55,933 nt of DNA from JASFWK01 sp050049355 (GCA_050049355.1 JASFWK010000003.1:1-55933); one strand, 5' to 3'. Numbered from the stretch's first letter, positions 44,222 to 54,354 are shown. Notes: a model not told the origin generated them from the letters alone. Numbers and translations are program-made.

Positions 44222-46261
44222 ATGCCCAAGTTTGAACTTGTCTCCGAATTCAGACCCACAGGCGACCAACCGCAGGCCATAGCAGCGCTGGTGGATGGCA
44301 TTCGCAAGGGGGACAAACACCAGACCTTGCTGGGGGCCACCGGCACGGGCAAGACTTACACCCTGGCCTGCGTCATCGAAGAGGTCCAGAAGCCCACGCT
44401 GGTCATCGCCCACAACAAGACCCTGGCGGCCCAACTCTACTCCGAGTTTCGCGACTTCTTCCCTCGCAACGCCGTCGAGTACTTTGTCTCCTACTATGAC
44501 TACTACCAGCCGGAGGCCTACCTGCCTCAGTACGATCTCTACATCGAGAAGGACGCTGACATCAACGAGGAGATCGACCGGCTGCGCTTGGCTGCGACAA
44601 CTGCTCTCTTCTCCCGTCGCGACGTGGTTATCGTCGCCTCTGTCTCCTGCATCTACGCCCTGGGCGATCCGCAGGAGTGGGGCCGCGTAGTGGTTGAGCT
44701 GACTCGCGGAGAGCGCCATCGGCGCAGCACACTTCTTCGCCACTTGGTGAGCATCTACTACGAACGCACCAACATGGATCTGCAGCGAGGCAGCTTCCGC
44801 GTGCGAGGGGATACGCTGGAGATCCTGCCGGCCTACGCCGAGACCGCCTACCGCGTCGGCTTCTGGGGAGACGAGGTCGAGCGCATCACGAAGATAGACC
44901 CGCTCACCGGTGAGGTCCTGGCGGAGCTGGACCAGGCAAAGATCTTCCCCGCCAAGCACTTCGTCACCCCCGATCAGAAGCGAGAGAAGGCTCTGAGCGA
45001 CATCGAGGCCGAGTTGGAGGAGCAGCTGGCTCAGATGAAGTCAGCGGGGAAACTCCTGGAGGCGCAGCGGCTGGAGCAGCGCACCCGCTACGACCTGGAG
45101 ATGATCAAAGAGATCGGTTACTGTGCCGGAATAGAGAACTACTCGCGCCACCTCCAGCAGCGCCCACCGGGGTCGCCCCCCTGGACCCTGATCGACTACT
45201 TCCCAGCGGACTACCTGCTGATCGTGGACGAATCTCACATGACCGTCCCGCAGATCCGAGGAATGTACCGCGGCGACCGCAGCCGCAAGGAGGTCCTCGT
45301 ACAACACGGCTTCCGACTCCCCTCGGCGCTCGACAACCGTCCCCTCAGATTCAAGGAGTTTGAGGAGCGGGTCAACCAGGCCATCTACACCTCTGCTACC
45401 CCCGGGCCCTACGAGCAAGAGAAGAGCCAGCAGATCGCCGAACAGATCATCCGCCCCACCGGCGTCATAGATCCCAAGATCATCGTCAAACCGGTGCACG
45501 GGCAGGTGGACGATCTGGTGGGACAGATCAACGAGCGGGTGGGACGAGGAGAGCGGGTGTTGGTGACCACGCTGACGAAGCGCATGGCGGAGGATCTCTC
45601 CGACTACCTGCGAGAGCTAGGCATCAAGGTCCACTACCTCCACAGCGAGATCGAAACCATCGAGCGCGTGGAGATCCTTCGGGCCCTGCGGCTTGGAGCA
45701 TACGACGTCGTGGTGGGGATCAACCTCTTGCGTGAGGGATTGGATCTACCGGAGGTCAGCCTGGTGGCGATCCTGGACGCGGACAAGGAGGGATTCCTGC
45801 GCTCAGATACCGCCCTCATCCAGACCGTCGGGCGGGCGGCGCGGCACGTCAACGGGACCGCCATCCTGTACGCTGACAAGATCACAGACTCGATGCGACG
45901 CGCTATCGACGAGACAGAACGCCGCCGCAACGTTCAGATCGAGTACAACCAAGAGCACGACATCGTGCCTACCACCATCGTCAAAGAGGTGCGCGATCTG
46001 ACCGACCGGGTGCGCCGCCAGGCCGCCCCCGAGGCCGAACCGGATCTGACGCCGGCGCAGTTGCCCAAGGATGAGCTCACCCGCTTGATCCGGGAGCTTG
46101 AGAAGCAGATGAAGCACGCCGCGAAGGAGCTGGAGTTCGAGAAGGCAGCCCTCCTGCGCGATCAAATCTTTGAGCTGCGGGACGCGCTGGAGGCAAAGGA
46201 AGACCTCCCCGCCTGGGAGCGGGAGCGCCGAAGAGCGCGGGCGGGATCAAGGGTCAGCTAG
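44222..46261 (+). CDS. uvrB: Excinuclease ABC subunit B
   Basis: A 679-residue helicase-like damage-verification subunit of nucleotide excision repair. GATGTGKT (38-45) is the Walker A, YYDYYQPEAY the beta-hairpin that inserts between strands, VDESH the Walker B, TSATPG motif III and AARHVNG motif VI. The C-terminal UVR domain (LEKQMKHAAKELEFEKAA) binds UvrC. ATG 44222 is used; a TTG at 44216 is possible. Its own promoter and SOS box lie upstream. uvrA and uvrC are not in the window. Confidence 0.97.
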   Translation: MPKFELVSEFRPTGDQPQAIAALVDGIRKGDKHQTLLGATGTGKTYTLACVIEEVQKPTLVIAHNKTLAAQLYSEFRDFFPRNAVEYFVSYYDYYQPEAYLPQYDLYIEKDADINEEIDRLRLAATTALFSRRDVVIVASVSCIYALGDPQEWGRVVVELTRGERHRRSTLLRHLVSIYYERTNMDLQRGSFRVRGDTLEILPAYAETAYRVGFWGDEVERITKIDPLTGEVLAELDQAKIFPAKHFVTPDQKREKALSDIEAELEEQLAQMKSAGKLLEAQRLEQRTRYDLEMIKEIGYCAGIENYSRHLQQRPPGSPPWTLIDYFPADYLLIVDESHMTVPQIRGMYRGDRSRKEVLVQHGFRLPSALDNRPLRFKEFEERVNQAIYTSATPGPYEQEKSQQIAEQIIRPTGVIDPKIIVKPVHGQVDDLVGQINERVGRGERVLVTTLTKRMAEDLSDYLRELGIKVHYLHSEIETIERVEILRALRLGAYDVVVGINLLREGLDLPEVSLVAILDADKEGFLRSDTALIQTVGRAARHVNGTAILYADKITDSMRRAIDETERRRNVQIEYNQEHDIVPTTIVKEVRDLTDRVRRQAAPEAEPDLTPAQLPKDELTRLIRELEKQMKHAAKELEFEKAALLRDQIFELRDALEAKEDLPAWERERRRARAGSRVS

Positions 46262-46275
46262 CGAGGAGGTGTCCC

Positions 46276-47337
46276 TTGCAGATCACGAACGTCGAAGTCA
46301 TCCCGGTCGAGTTGAAACTGCGCCTCCCCTTCCGGACGGCCTACCAGGCGGAGATCGACAAGGTGACGGTCGTGTTTGTGCGCGTCGACACACGCCAGGG
46401 GCGGGTCGCCTGGGGGTGCGCCGCCTTCGACGAGGGCCTCACCGGCGAAAAGTTGGAGGACGTCGTCCAGGGCTGTCAGGCCTGTGCCGAATGCGCCCAC
46501 GACTTGAACCCGCTCAACATCGAGTACGCCCTGGACAGACTGGCCCAACTGACGGAGGGGACACCGTCGGCCCTGTGCGCTTTCGATCTCGCTTTCCACG
46601 ACCTACTGGGCCTGGTCGCCGACATGCCCCTCCATCGGCTGCTGGGAGGCTATCGGAGCCGTATCCAGACATCCGTCACCATCAGCGTCGCCTCGGTCAG
46701 GGAGACTGTGGAGCTGGCCCTCGACCGTGCCCGGCAAGGCTTCCGCATCCTCAAGATCAAGGGCGGGCTCGACCCGGAGGAGGACGTGCTGCGGGTCCGG
46801 GCCGTCCGTGAGGCTCTCCCCCAGTTCACCCTTCGCCTGGATGCCGACCAAGCATACACCGTTCAGGAGGCTCTCGACGTGGCCCGCGCGCTGGAGGGGA
46901 AACTGGAGATGTTGGAGCAGCCCACCCCCGCCGACGACCTGGACGCGCTGTTTGAGGTCACCAAACGGAGTCCAGTCCTGATCCTGGCCGACGAGAGTGT
47001 GTTGGGACCGACCTCGGCGCTGGACATAGCTGCCCGCCGGGCCGCCCATGGGGTTAGCGTGAAGCTGGCGACGTGCGGGGGACTGCGCCACGCGCGTCAG
47101 GTGGACACCATCGCCCGCGCCGCTCAGATGGCCACGATGGTCAGCTGCGTCAACGAGCCGGCATTGCTTACCGCTGCCGGCTTAAGCTTCGCCCTCAGCA
47201 GTCCCAACGTCCGCTACGGCGATCTCGACGGCCACTTCGATCTGGTGAACGACCCCACCGTGCCGGGCTTCCTCTTGGACGAGGGGTGGCTCGTGGCAAC
47301 CGATGTACCTGGCCTGGGATGCACCGTTGAGATATGA
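46276..47337 (+). CDS. Enolase-superfamily enzyme, dipeptide epimerase-like
   Basis: A 353-residue muconate-lactonising subgroup enzyme. KxK is K160/K162 (ILKIKGG), metal ligands are D189, E214 and D239, and the second catalytic Lys is K263 in SVKLATCGG. The RYGDLDG segment near the C-terminus is typical of L-Ala-D/L-Glu and other dipeptide epimerases, but the specificity loop cannot be read with confidence; o-succinylbenzoate synthase or N-acylamino-acid racemase is an alternative. TTG start with GAGGAGGT five bases upstream, 14 nt after uvrB, so it may share the SOS transcript. Confidence 0.88.
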   Translation: MQITNVEVIPVELKLRLPFRTAYQAEIDKVTVVFVRVDTRQGRVAWGCAAFDEGLTGEKLEDVVQGCQACAECAHDLNPLNIEYALDRLAQLTEGTPSALCAFDLAFHDLLGLVADMPLHRLLGGYRSRIQTSVTISVASVRETVELALDRARQGFRILKIKGGLDPEEDVLRVRAVREALPQFTLRLDADQAYTVQEALDVARALEGKLEMLEQPTPADDLDALFEVTKRSPVLILADESVLGPTSALDIAARRAAHGVSVKLATCGGLRHARQVDTIARAAQMATMVSCVNEPALLTAAGLSFALSSPNVRYGDLDGHFDLVNDPTVPGFLLDEGWLVATDVPGLGCTVEI

Positions 47338-47559
47338 GCAGCGAGCTTCGGTCCGCACAGATAAGGGTCGCAGCAGATCTTCTCAGCACCAGGCGGGGTA
47401 TGCGGCAGAGTGGTGGGAGCCCATCTAGATCGGGCGATTGGAGGTCCGCCGAACTTCAGTTGGGGCGTATGGCACAACTTGAGCTGAGCGCTCAGGAGAT
47501 TGGCAATCGCCTAGAAGTGACTCTCCACAGCTCCCAATGAGATTCGGCTCTGGGCAATC

Positions 47560-48018
47560 ATGAGAAAGAAGAACCTTGTTGCTCTATTCCATGCACTCTC
47601 TGGCGCTGCAGGTATCCTCGTCAGTCTCTTCTCAAAGGGCCAGATCAGACTCCCGGAGCAACCAGTCAAGTCTGTAGGATTCACCATCTTCGGATTGGGC
47701 GGATTGCTCTTTGCCTATGCGGTTGCCTATCTTCGTGGTGGATTCGAGGGGAACGTCGACCCAGTCACGGAAGATCTGGTGACAGAGGGTCCGTACCGAT
47801 TTGTCCGTCACCCTCTCTATCTTGCTATGCTGGTGATGTGCATGGGCCTTGCCATAGGTCTTCGGAGCATTTGTGGATTGGCTATGACCGTCCTCGTCTT
47901 CTTCCCGCTGTGCATATATCGAGCGAGATTGGAGGAGGAAGCTCTGGAATTGAGATTCGGGAAGGAGTGGCGAGATTACTCTGATCGTACAGATTTCATC
48001 ATTCCTTTTGTCTACTAG
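47560..48018 (+). CDS. Isoprenylcysteine carboxyl methyltransferase family protein
   Basis: A 152-residue integral membrane methyltransferase of the ICMT/PEMT type. Three or four helices precede the SAM-binding C-terminus, with GPYRFVRHPLYL and EEEALELRFGKEWRDY as family signatures. The substrate is unknown, and bacterial members may act on lipids or cysteine thiols. The gene is visibly less GC-rich than its neighbours, a mild sign of transfer. The upstream 222 bp hold no supported gene. Confidence 0.88.
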   Translation: MRKKNLVALFHALSGAAGILVSLFSKGQIRLPEQPVKSVGFTIFGLGGLLFAYAVAYLRGGFEGNVDPVTEDLVTEGPYRFVRHPLYLAMLVMCMGLAIGLRSICGLAMTVLVFFPLCIYRARLEEEALELRFGKEWRDYSDRTDFIIPFVY

Positions 48019-48078
48019 TGCGCCTTGGCCGCATGCTCCCTAGGCAGTACTCCGGAACGCCCTCTTGAGGATACGCAC

Positions 48079-48957
48079 GTGTATGAGATTCTGGTCAAGA
48101 AGGATCTGACTCCAGTCACCAAGTTGTTTGAGACACAGGCACGTGCGGTGGCGCACAAGGCTCACCCCGGTCAGTTCGTCATCATCCGCATCCATGAGAA
48201 GGGGGAGCGTATCCCACTGACGATCGCTGACTACGACCGTGAGCGAGGGACCATCACCCTTGTAGTCCAGGAAGTGGGCAAGACGACGATGGAGATGGGG
48301 GCTATGAAAGCAGGCGAGCATCTGGCCAGCCTGGCCGGCCCTCTGGGCAACCCCACCAAGATTGAGAAATACGGCACGGTGCTTTGCATAGGCGGCGGCT
48401 TTGCGATTGCTCCTGTCTATCCCATTGCCCGTGCCCTGAAAGAGGCAGGAAATACCATACTCTCCGTCATCGGTGTCAGGAACAAAGACCTCCTCTTTTG
48501 GGAAGAGAAGATGCGCTCAGTCAGCGATGAGTTGATCGTCTGCACCAATGACGGTTCATACGGACGCGAGGGGGTGGTCACCCTCCCTATGAAAGGGATA
48601 TTGGAGGCGGGGCGGCCGGTTGATCGCATTTGGGCTATTGGCCCAGCGATTATGATGAAGTTCTGCGCTCTCACCAGTCAACCATTCGGTACACCAACGA
48701 TTGTCAACCTCAATCCGATCATGGTTGATGGCACCGGTATGTGCGGTGCGTGTCGCGTGAAGGTAGATGGCCAAACGCGCTTTGCGTGCGTGGACGGTCC
48801 TGAGTTCGACGGGCATCAGGTGGATTGGGACCTGCTCATGGCGCGGCAACGCGTCTACCTCGAACAGGAGGAGCTGGCGGTCGAGGAATGGAAACAGGAA
48901 TGTGAACCCCTACATCGCCCCACTGCCTCCCAAGTAGATGGCCCAGCCTCCTGTTGA
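48079..48957 (+). CDS. NfnA/SudB-like FAD and [2Fe-2S] subunit (orphan)
   Basis: A 292-residue flavoprotein of the ferredoxin-NADP reductase type, like the small subunit of NADH-dependent ferredoxin:NADP oxidoreductase (NfnA) or sulfide dehydrogenase SudB. The N-terminal FAD domain contains GQFVIIRIHEKGERIPLTIAD, the NAD domain CIGGGFAIAP, and the C-terminal cluster site C222, C225 and C237 with D217 as a possible fourth ligand. GTG 48079 follows GAGG eight bases upstream. The usual partner (NfnB/SudA, glutamate-synthase-like) is not adjacent. It may pair with a distant subunit. Confidence 0.85.
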   Translation: MYEILVKKDLTPVTKLFETQARAVAHKAHPGQFVIIRIHEKGERIPLTIADYDRERGTITLVVQEVGKTTMEMGAMKAGEHLASLAGPLGNPTKIEKYGTVLCIGGGFAIAPVYPIARALKEAGNTILSVIGVRNKDLLFWEEKMRSVSDELIVCTNDGSYGREGVVTLPMKGILEAGRPVDRIWAIGPAIMMKFCALTSQPFGTPTIVNLNPIMVDGTGMCGACRVKVDGQTRFACVDGPEFDGHQVDWDLLMARQRVYLEQEELAVEEWKQECEPLHRPTASQVDGPASC

Positions 48958-49126
48958 AGCAGTTGTGTCGTGAGACACAAGAGCGATTGACTGCTCGCTG
49001 ACACTGTGCTGTACCTATCTGGTGCGGGACAGGTGCTCCACGAAGAGGGGTAACCGCAGTTCAATCCGTTCTCGCCAGTAGCTTGGTGAGGCTTGCCAAG
49101 CTCCACATGACAAGGAGTACTGAGAC

Positions 49127-49867
49127 ATGAGACGCTTCGGCTGGCAGACACTTCTGGGTGCGGCCCTGGTTGTGCTCTCTGTGATCTTCTACCTGCTCCA
49201 CTACTTGATCTTCCGGGACCCCCACCACATCTTCACCTTTCTGGTAGGGGATGTAGCCTTCGTCTTCATCGAGGTCTTGATGGTGACGCTGATCATACAC
49301 CGCCTGCTTGGTGAACGAGAGAAGCAAGCGCGGCTGGAGAAGCTGAATATGGTCATCGGCACCTTCTTCAGCGAAGTAGGGACCAGGCTATTGGGCGGCC
49401 TCTCCCAGCTAGATCCAAAGCTGGATAGGCTTAGGGGAGAGCTTGTGGTTGGCGAGGGCTGGTCTGAGCGGCAGTTCTCGAAGAGGGGGCAATGGCTGCG
49501 AGACTACGACTATGAGGTTGAGCCGGAGAGAGCCGACTTGAAGGGATTGAAGCATCTCCTAGTAGCCAGAAGGGACTTCTTGCTGAGATTGCTGGAGAAT
49601 CCCAATCTACTGGAGCATGAATCCTTCACCGAGCTCCTTCGGGCAGTCTTCCATCTAATGGAGGAACTGGACGCCAGGAGGAGCCTGGAAGAGCTGCCGA
49701 CCACAGACTATGCACATCTCGCCGGTGACATGGAAAGGGTATATGTCCTGCTTGTCCGCGAGTGGTTGGAGTACATGCAGTACCTGAAGAGCAGCTACCC
49801 GTATCTCTTCTCCCTGGCCCTGAGGACGAATCCGTTTGATGCGGATGCGTCACCGGTAGTGGGGTAA
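49127..49867 (+). CDS. Two-TM membrane protein with helical cytosolic domain
   Basis: A 246-residue protein I do not recognise. Two helices (about 8-30 and 36-60) are followed by a charged helix (GEREKQARLEKLN) and an alpha-rich cytosolic domain. AAGGAG is nine bases before the ATG. It follows the NfnA/SudB-like gene by 169 bp and is convergent with mutS2. No catalytic motif is visible. Confidence 0.75.
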   Translation: MRRFGWQTLLGAALVVLSVIFYLLHYLIFRDPHHIFTFLVGDVAFVFIEVLMVTLIIHRLLGEREKQARLEKLNMVIGTFFSEVGTRLLGGLSQLDPKLDRLRGELVVGEGWSERQFSKRGQWLRDYDYEVEPERADLKGLKHLLVARRDFLLRLLENPNLLEHESFTELLRAVFHLMEELDARRSLEELPTTDYAHLAGDMERVYVLLVREWLEYMQYLKSSYPYLFSLALRTNPFDADASPVVG

Positions 49868-50033
49868 GGAAGGGTTGACCGTTGAGCAGCCGCCAAGCTG
49901 CCCCTCTCAGCTCGCTCCAAGTCCTGTACCCATCCCGCACACACGCCAGACATCGCCGCGCATCCAAGTGGGCTTGCTGAGGGATACATCTCGAGTGTCC
50001 AGCGCGGCGGTACCGGTCTGGTGAGAAGGCCTG

Positions 50034-52391
50034 CTAGGAAGGAAGCAGCTTGGCGATGGTGACGCCGGCGCCGCCCTCTCCACGCTTCCCCGGTCGGTAC
50101 GACTCGACCAGCGGGTGAGTGCGCAGGAAATCGCGCACCGCCCGGCGCAGCGCTCCCGTCCCCTTACCGTGCACGATGTGGATCCAGGGCAGATTCGCCA
50201 GCGACGCCGCGTCCAAGTGACGGTCCAGCAGTTCGAGGGCGTCCTCCACGGTACTCCCCCGCATATCGATGCGAGCATCGACGGAGGGGACCTCATAGTG
50301 AGTCGATCCCGTGGCCTCTGGCTCAGGTGCGACACCGCGCAGCTCCAACTGTAGCAACGGCGCCTGGACGCGAGCCGGGCCCACCTGCACCTCCGCTTCC
50401 TCGCCCGTTATCTTCAAGATCTCCCCCTCCGCTCCCAGTGGGGCCACCCACACGAGGTCGCCGGCCCTGAGGGGACGAGGCGGGGGCGAGAGCGACGGAA
50501 CGGGTTCGGGCTCCGGCTCCCCCATGATCTCCGCTTCCAGCTCCTCCAGTTCCTCTTCCACGGCAGTCACCGCCGTCTGCGGCACGGCAGCGGCCTGTAG
50601 TCGCTGCTGCAGCGCGCGCATCTCCTCCCGCAGCACTTCCAGCTCGGCGGCCGCTTCATCTCTTGCCGCCCGAAGGACATCCTGGCGTTCTTCCTCGATC
50701 TTGGCCAGCCGCTGGCGTAGCTCCTCCGTCAGCTGCTCCGCTTCGCGCCGGGCAGCGTGGGCCGTATCCCGCTCTCGGGCCTCCTGAAGCCGCAGCTTGT
50801 GAATATCCGCCAGCATATCCTCCGTCTGCCGGTCCTCCTGGGAGACCAATGCCTCGGCATCATGGACAACCGCATCCGACATCCCCAGGCGCCTGGCGAT
50901 AGCGAAGGCGTTGGAGCGACCTGGCAGGCCGATGCTCAGATGGTAGGTTGGCTGGAGCGTCTGCGCGTCGAACTCGACGCAGGCGTTCTTGACGCCACGT
51001 GTCAGCTGCGCGTAGGCCTTCAGTTCTGGGTAGTGGGTGGCGACAAGGGTGGTCGCTCCCTGTTGGCGGAAGCGGTCCAGCAGTGCCCGCGCCAACGCCG
51101 AGCCCTCAGCTGGATCCGTGCCGGCCCCCAGTTCGTCCAGAAGGACCAACGAGCGTTCGTGCGCCCTGTCGATAAACGAGAGAATGTTGGTCAGGTGAGA
51201 GGAGAAGGTGGAGAGGGACTGCTCGATGGATTGCTCATCGCCGATGTCGGCATACACCGCCTCAAAAGGAGAGAGCGCAGAGCCAGGGGCGATGGGGATG
51301 TGCAGCCCCCCCTGAGCCATCAGCGTCAGCAAACCCACTGTCTTCAGCGTCACCGTCTTGCCGCCAGTGTTGGGGCCAGTGATGACCAAGACGTGGGTCT
51401 CGTCATCCAACACCACGTCGACGGGGACGACCGTCTCGGGGTCGAGAAGCGGGTGACGGGCCTGAAAGAGCTGGATGGTGGAGTTCGGGGCTTGAGTCTC
51501 CTTAAGAGGCACCAGGTTGGGAGCGGTGGCATCCAAAGTCTCAGCATATCGGGCCTTGGCAAAGGCCAGATCCAGGTCAGCCACGGCCTCCACTGTGTGC
51601 TCTATCTCATCTCCGCATGACGAGACGTGAGCGGAGAGGTCAGCCAGGATGCGCTGGATCTCCTGCTCCTCCCGGATTTGGAGTTCCCGCAAGGTGTTGT
51701 TCAGTTCAACAGAGGCGAGGGGCTCTATGAAGAGCGTCGCACCGGAGACGGATCGGTCGTGCACAACGCCCCGGATGCGGCCCTTGAATTCAGCCTTGAG
51801 CGGAATGACGTACCGCCCTTCCCGCTGAGTGATGAGGATCTCCTGAAGAAAGGGCGCGTTCCTGGGCGAGTCTATGATGTGCCGAAGCTTCTCCAGCAGC
51901 CGGCTCCGGGTCACGCGCAGTTCTCGTCGTATGCGCGCCAGTTCATGCGAGGCATCGTCCTTCAACTCGCCCCGTTCGTCTATGCATCGACCGATGGCCT
52001 CGATCAGATCTGGGCAAGGAGCGATCCGACCAGCGATGTCGGCCAAGTGGGGGAAATCCCGCTTGAGCCGGGTCAGGGCCCGCTGAAGGGTCCGGGCCGC
52101 GACCAGGGTCCCTTGCACGTCCAACAGGTCAGATGGGGAGAGCGCCACGCCACGCCGGGATACCTTGATCTTTGGACGGACGTCACGCGCGCCGCCCACG
52201 GTGATCTGAGGATGATCCTCCAGCAGCGCGCGAGCCTCGGTCGTCGTCTCCAGGCGTTCCTTGACCTCCTCGAAGAGAGGGCTGGGGGATAAGCTGCGGG
52301 CCCTCTCCGCCCCAGCGGAGAATGCGGTGTACGAGGCGAGCTGTTCCAGGATCTTGGGAAGCTCAAGCGTCTGGCAGTGCTTGGGGTCCAT
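50034..52391 (-). CDS. mutS2: Endonuclease MutS2
   Basis: A 785-residue MutS2. The core and clamp lead to the ATPase with GPNTGGKT near 337 and LLDELGAGTDPAEG as Walker B/signature. A coiled arm follows, then an Smr nuclease domain (about 710-785) with DMRG and HGKGTG. MutS2 suppresses homologous recombination and acts on stalled ribosomes in some bacteria. The ATG overlaps the cvpA stop (TGATG); a GTG at 52394 is an alternative. Confidence 0.95.
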   Translation of the reverse strand: MDPKHCQTLELPKILEQLASYTAFSAGAERARSLSPSPLFEEVKERLETTTEARALLEDHPQITVGGARDVRPKIKVSRRGVALSPSDLLDVQGTLVAARTLQRALTRLKRDFPHLADIAGRIAPCPDLIEAIGRCIDERGELKDDASHELARIRRELRVTRSRLLEKLRHIIDSPRNAPFLQEILITQREGRYVIPLKAEFKGRIRGVVHDRSVSGATLFIEPLASVELNNTLRELQIREEQEIQRILADLSAHVSSCGDEIEHTVEAVADLDLAFAKARYAETLDATAPNLVPLKETQAPNSTIQLFQARHPLLDPETVVPVDVVLDDETHVLVITGPNTGGKTVTLKTVGLLTLMAQGGLHIPIAPGSALSPFEAVYADIGDEQSIEQSLSTFSSHLTNILSFIDRAHERSLVLLDELGAGTDPAEGSALARALLDRFRQQGATTLVATHYPELKAYAQLTRGVKNACVEFDAQTLQPTYHLSIGLPGRSNAFAIARRLGMSDAVVHDAEALVSQEDRQTEDMLADIHKLRLQEARERDTAHAARREAEQLTEELRQRLAKIEEERQDVLRAARDEAAAELEVLREEMRALQQRLQAAAVPQTAVTAVEEELEELEAEIMGEPEPEPVPSLSPPPRPLRAGDLVWVAPLGAEGEILKITGEEAEVQVGPARVQAPLLQLELRGVAPEPEATGSTHYEVPSVDARIDMRGSTVEDALELLDRHLDAASLANLPWIHIVHGKGTGALRRAVRDFLRTHPLVESYRPGKRGEGGAGVTIAKLLPS

Positions 52392-52939
52392 CACCGCAAG
52401 AGGTAAGCCAGAACAGGCGGTGGCTGGCGGAACCAGGGGTGTATCAAGAGATAGAGACGCAGGAACTGACTCAGATAAGGGCGACCAGAGGCGTCTCGGC
52501 AGGCCCGAGCCAGGTTCGTCCTGCTCTCACTCGGCCCATCCCCCCACTCTTCGAGGGTGGAGTGACCAAGCGAGGAGAGGAGAAGGCTGACGATAACAAG
52601 GGCAGAGAGTATGCCAGGGGCCAGCGCCAGTAGATTATCCATAAATCCCAACACCGGCAGCCGTGTGTCGGGGAATCCTCCCCGCAGCAGGAACTCCATC
52701 GCGACGGTCGCAAGTAGGAAGAGGACCCAGAACATGACTGTCTCAGTCAGCGTGGGGGATTCCCCCCCGATGGCCGTCACGTAGGTCGCAGCGTATGGGT
52801 AGAAGAGACCGGCCACGGCGGTAGCGAAGTAGAACACCCCAAGGCTCATCAATTGCCTGAGGAGCCCTTGAGTGAAGGCCCATATGCAGATGGCAACAGC
52901 AATCAGCGCCAACAGGCCGTCCAGAAAAGTGATAGACAT
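52391..52939 (-). CDS. CvpA family membrane protein
   Basis: A 182-residue CvpA-like inner-membrane protein with four helices (about 5-25, 30-50, 65-85 and 103-122), named for colicin V production but broadly linked to envelope integrity. It overlaps mutS2 by a TGATG junction, a common cvpA-mutS2 order. A ribosome-binding site CTGGAGG precedes the ATG. Confidence 0.85.
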   Translation of the reverse strand: MSITFLDGLLALIAVAICIWAFTQGLLRQLMSLGVFYFATAVAGLFYPYAATYVTAIGGESPTLTETVMFWVLFLLATVAMEFLLRGGFPDTRLPVLGFMDNLLALAPGILSALVIVSLLLSSLGHSTLEEWGDGPSESRTNLARACRDASGRPYLSQFLRLYLLIHPWFRQPPPVLAYLLR

Positions 52940-52972
52940 ATCGGCCTCCAGTTACCCGTTCGGACTGGAGTT

Positions 52973-53000
52973 ACTATACCACAATTGAATCGGAGAGCAA
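52973..53000 (-). promoter_or_regulatory. Promoter of cvpA-mutS2
   Basis: Read on the minus strand: TTGCTC at 53000-52995, a 16-bp spacer, and TATAGT at 52978-52973, 34 bp before the start codon. Confidence 0.55.
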
Positions 53001-53120
53001 GCAGAAGAAGAATCTCCACCCCAGGCGCGAGCTCTTCCGTCCTCTGGCCGCTCGCCTCCAATCGAGGGGCTGGATCGCCCGCACAGCAAGAAGCACTCAA
53101 AGAGCCCCGCGAATTGCCGC

Positions 53121-53149
53121 TTGCACCCACCCCACTTATGTGGTATAAC
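53121..53149 (+). promoter_or_regulatory. Promoter of the M29 aminopeptidase gene
   Basis: TTGCAC at 53121-53126, a 17-bp spacer, and TATAAC at 53144-53149. Confidence 0.6.
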
Positions 53150-53232
53150 TCCCCACAAATCCGAACCACGTATCGGCTTTTGCGGTCGACTTCGCGCAAT
53201 CACGAAATCATGAAACCGTAAGGAGTCATTCG

Positions 53233-54336
53233 ATGAGAGAGCCCCGTGTTGAGAGACTTGCAGACGTACTGGTCCGCTACTCCACCGACATCCAGCCAGG
53301 CGACCTGGTCATCATCCAGGGGATGCCAGAGGCAGCGCCACTGCTTATGGCGGTCTACGAAGAGGTGCTCAAGGCAGGTGGACACGCTCACCTGATTGCA
53401 GGTCTGCCGGGAGCGCTGGAGGCATTCTACCGTCTGGCATCCGACGAGCAGCTGGAGTTCATTTCTCCACTCAATCGTCTGATCGTTGAACAGGCGGATG
53501 CTTCAATCAGGATCCGTTCCAACGCAAACACCCGCGAACTGAGCGGCGTGGCCCCCGCCCGCCAACGTCTTCACAGCAGAGCGATGAAGCCGCTGACGAA
53601 GATCTACCTGGAGCGGGGAGCCTCTGGCGACCTGAAGTGGGTTGGCACCCAGTATCCCACCAACGCCTATGCGCAGGAAGCGGATATGAGTTTGCGAGAG
53701 TATCAGGACTTCGTCTATGCCGCCTGCTTCTGCGATCAGGAGGACCCGGTCGCCCGTTGGATGGAGATCCATGATCAACAGGAGCGGCTCGTGGAGTGGC
53801 TCAAGGGGAAGGAAGAGGTACGTATCAAAGGCCCCAACGCCGATCTGACGCTCTCCATCAAGGACCGTCTTTTCATCAACTCAGACGGCAAACACAACAT
53901 GCCCAGCGGTGAGATCTTCACGGGCCCCGTCGAAGAGAGTACCGAGGGATGGGCTCGGTTCACCTACCCGGCCATCGCCGGCGGACGGGAGGTGGAGGGC
54001 ATCGAACTCTGGTTCGAGGAAGGACGCGTGGTCAAGGCGACAGCAAAGAAGAACGAGGAGTACCTCCTGGAGATGCTGGACACCGACGACGGCTCCCGCT
54101 ATCTGGGGGAATTCGCCATCGGCACCAACGATGGCATCCAGCACTTCACCAAGAACATTCTCTTCGATGAAAAGATCGGAGGCTCCTTCCATATGGCAGT
54201 GGGCGCTGGCTACCCAGAGACCGGAAGCAAGAACGAATCCGCCATCCATTGGGATATGATCTGCGACATGCGAGACGGCGGGGAAATCCATGTGGATGGT
54301 GAACTGTTCTACCAAGATGGCAAGTTCGCGATCTGA
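53233..54336 (+). CDS. Aminopeptidase, peptidase family M29
   Basis: A 367-residue thermophilic-type metalloaminopeptidase (AmpS/aminopeptidase T family). Metal ligands are expected in NMPSGEIFTGP, LGEFAIGTN, HMAVG with YPE, and the HWDMICD near the end. Members use Zn2+ or Co2+ and have broad N-terminal specificity. AAGGAG is seven bases before the ATG. Its own promoter and the strong terminator at 54355-54383 make it a single-gene unit. Confidence 0.92.
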   Translation: MREPRVERLADVLVRYSTDIQPGDLVIIQGMPEAAPLLMAVYEEVLKAGGHAHLIAGLPGALEAFYRLASDEQLEFISPLNRLIVEQADASIRIRSNANTRELSGVAPARQRLHSRAMKPLTKIYLERGASGDLKWVGTQYPTNAYAQEADMSLREYQDFVYAACFCDQEDPVARWMEIHDQQERLVEWLKGKEEVRIKGPNADLTLSIKDRLFINSDGKHNMPSGEIFTGPVEESTEGWARFTYPAIAGGREVEGIELWFEEGRVVKATAKKNEEYLLEMLDTDDGSRYLGEFAIGTNDGIQHFTKNILFDEKIGGSFHMAVGAGYPETGSKNESAIHWDMICDMRDGGEIHVDGELFYQDGKFAI

Positions 54337-54354
54337 GGTCCGCTGACCTACCCA

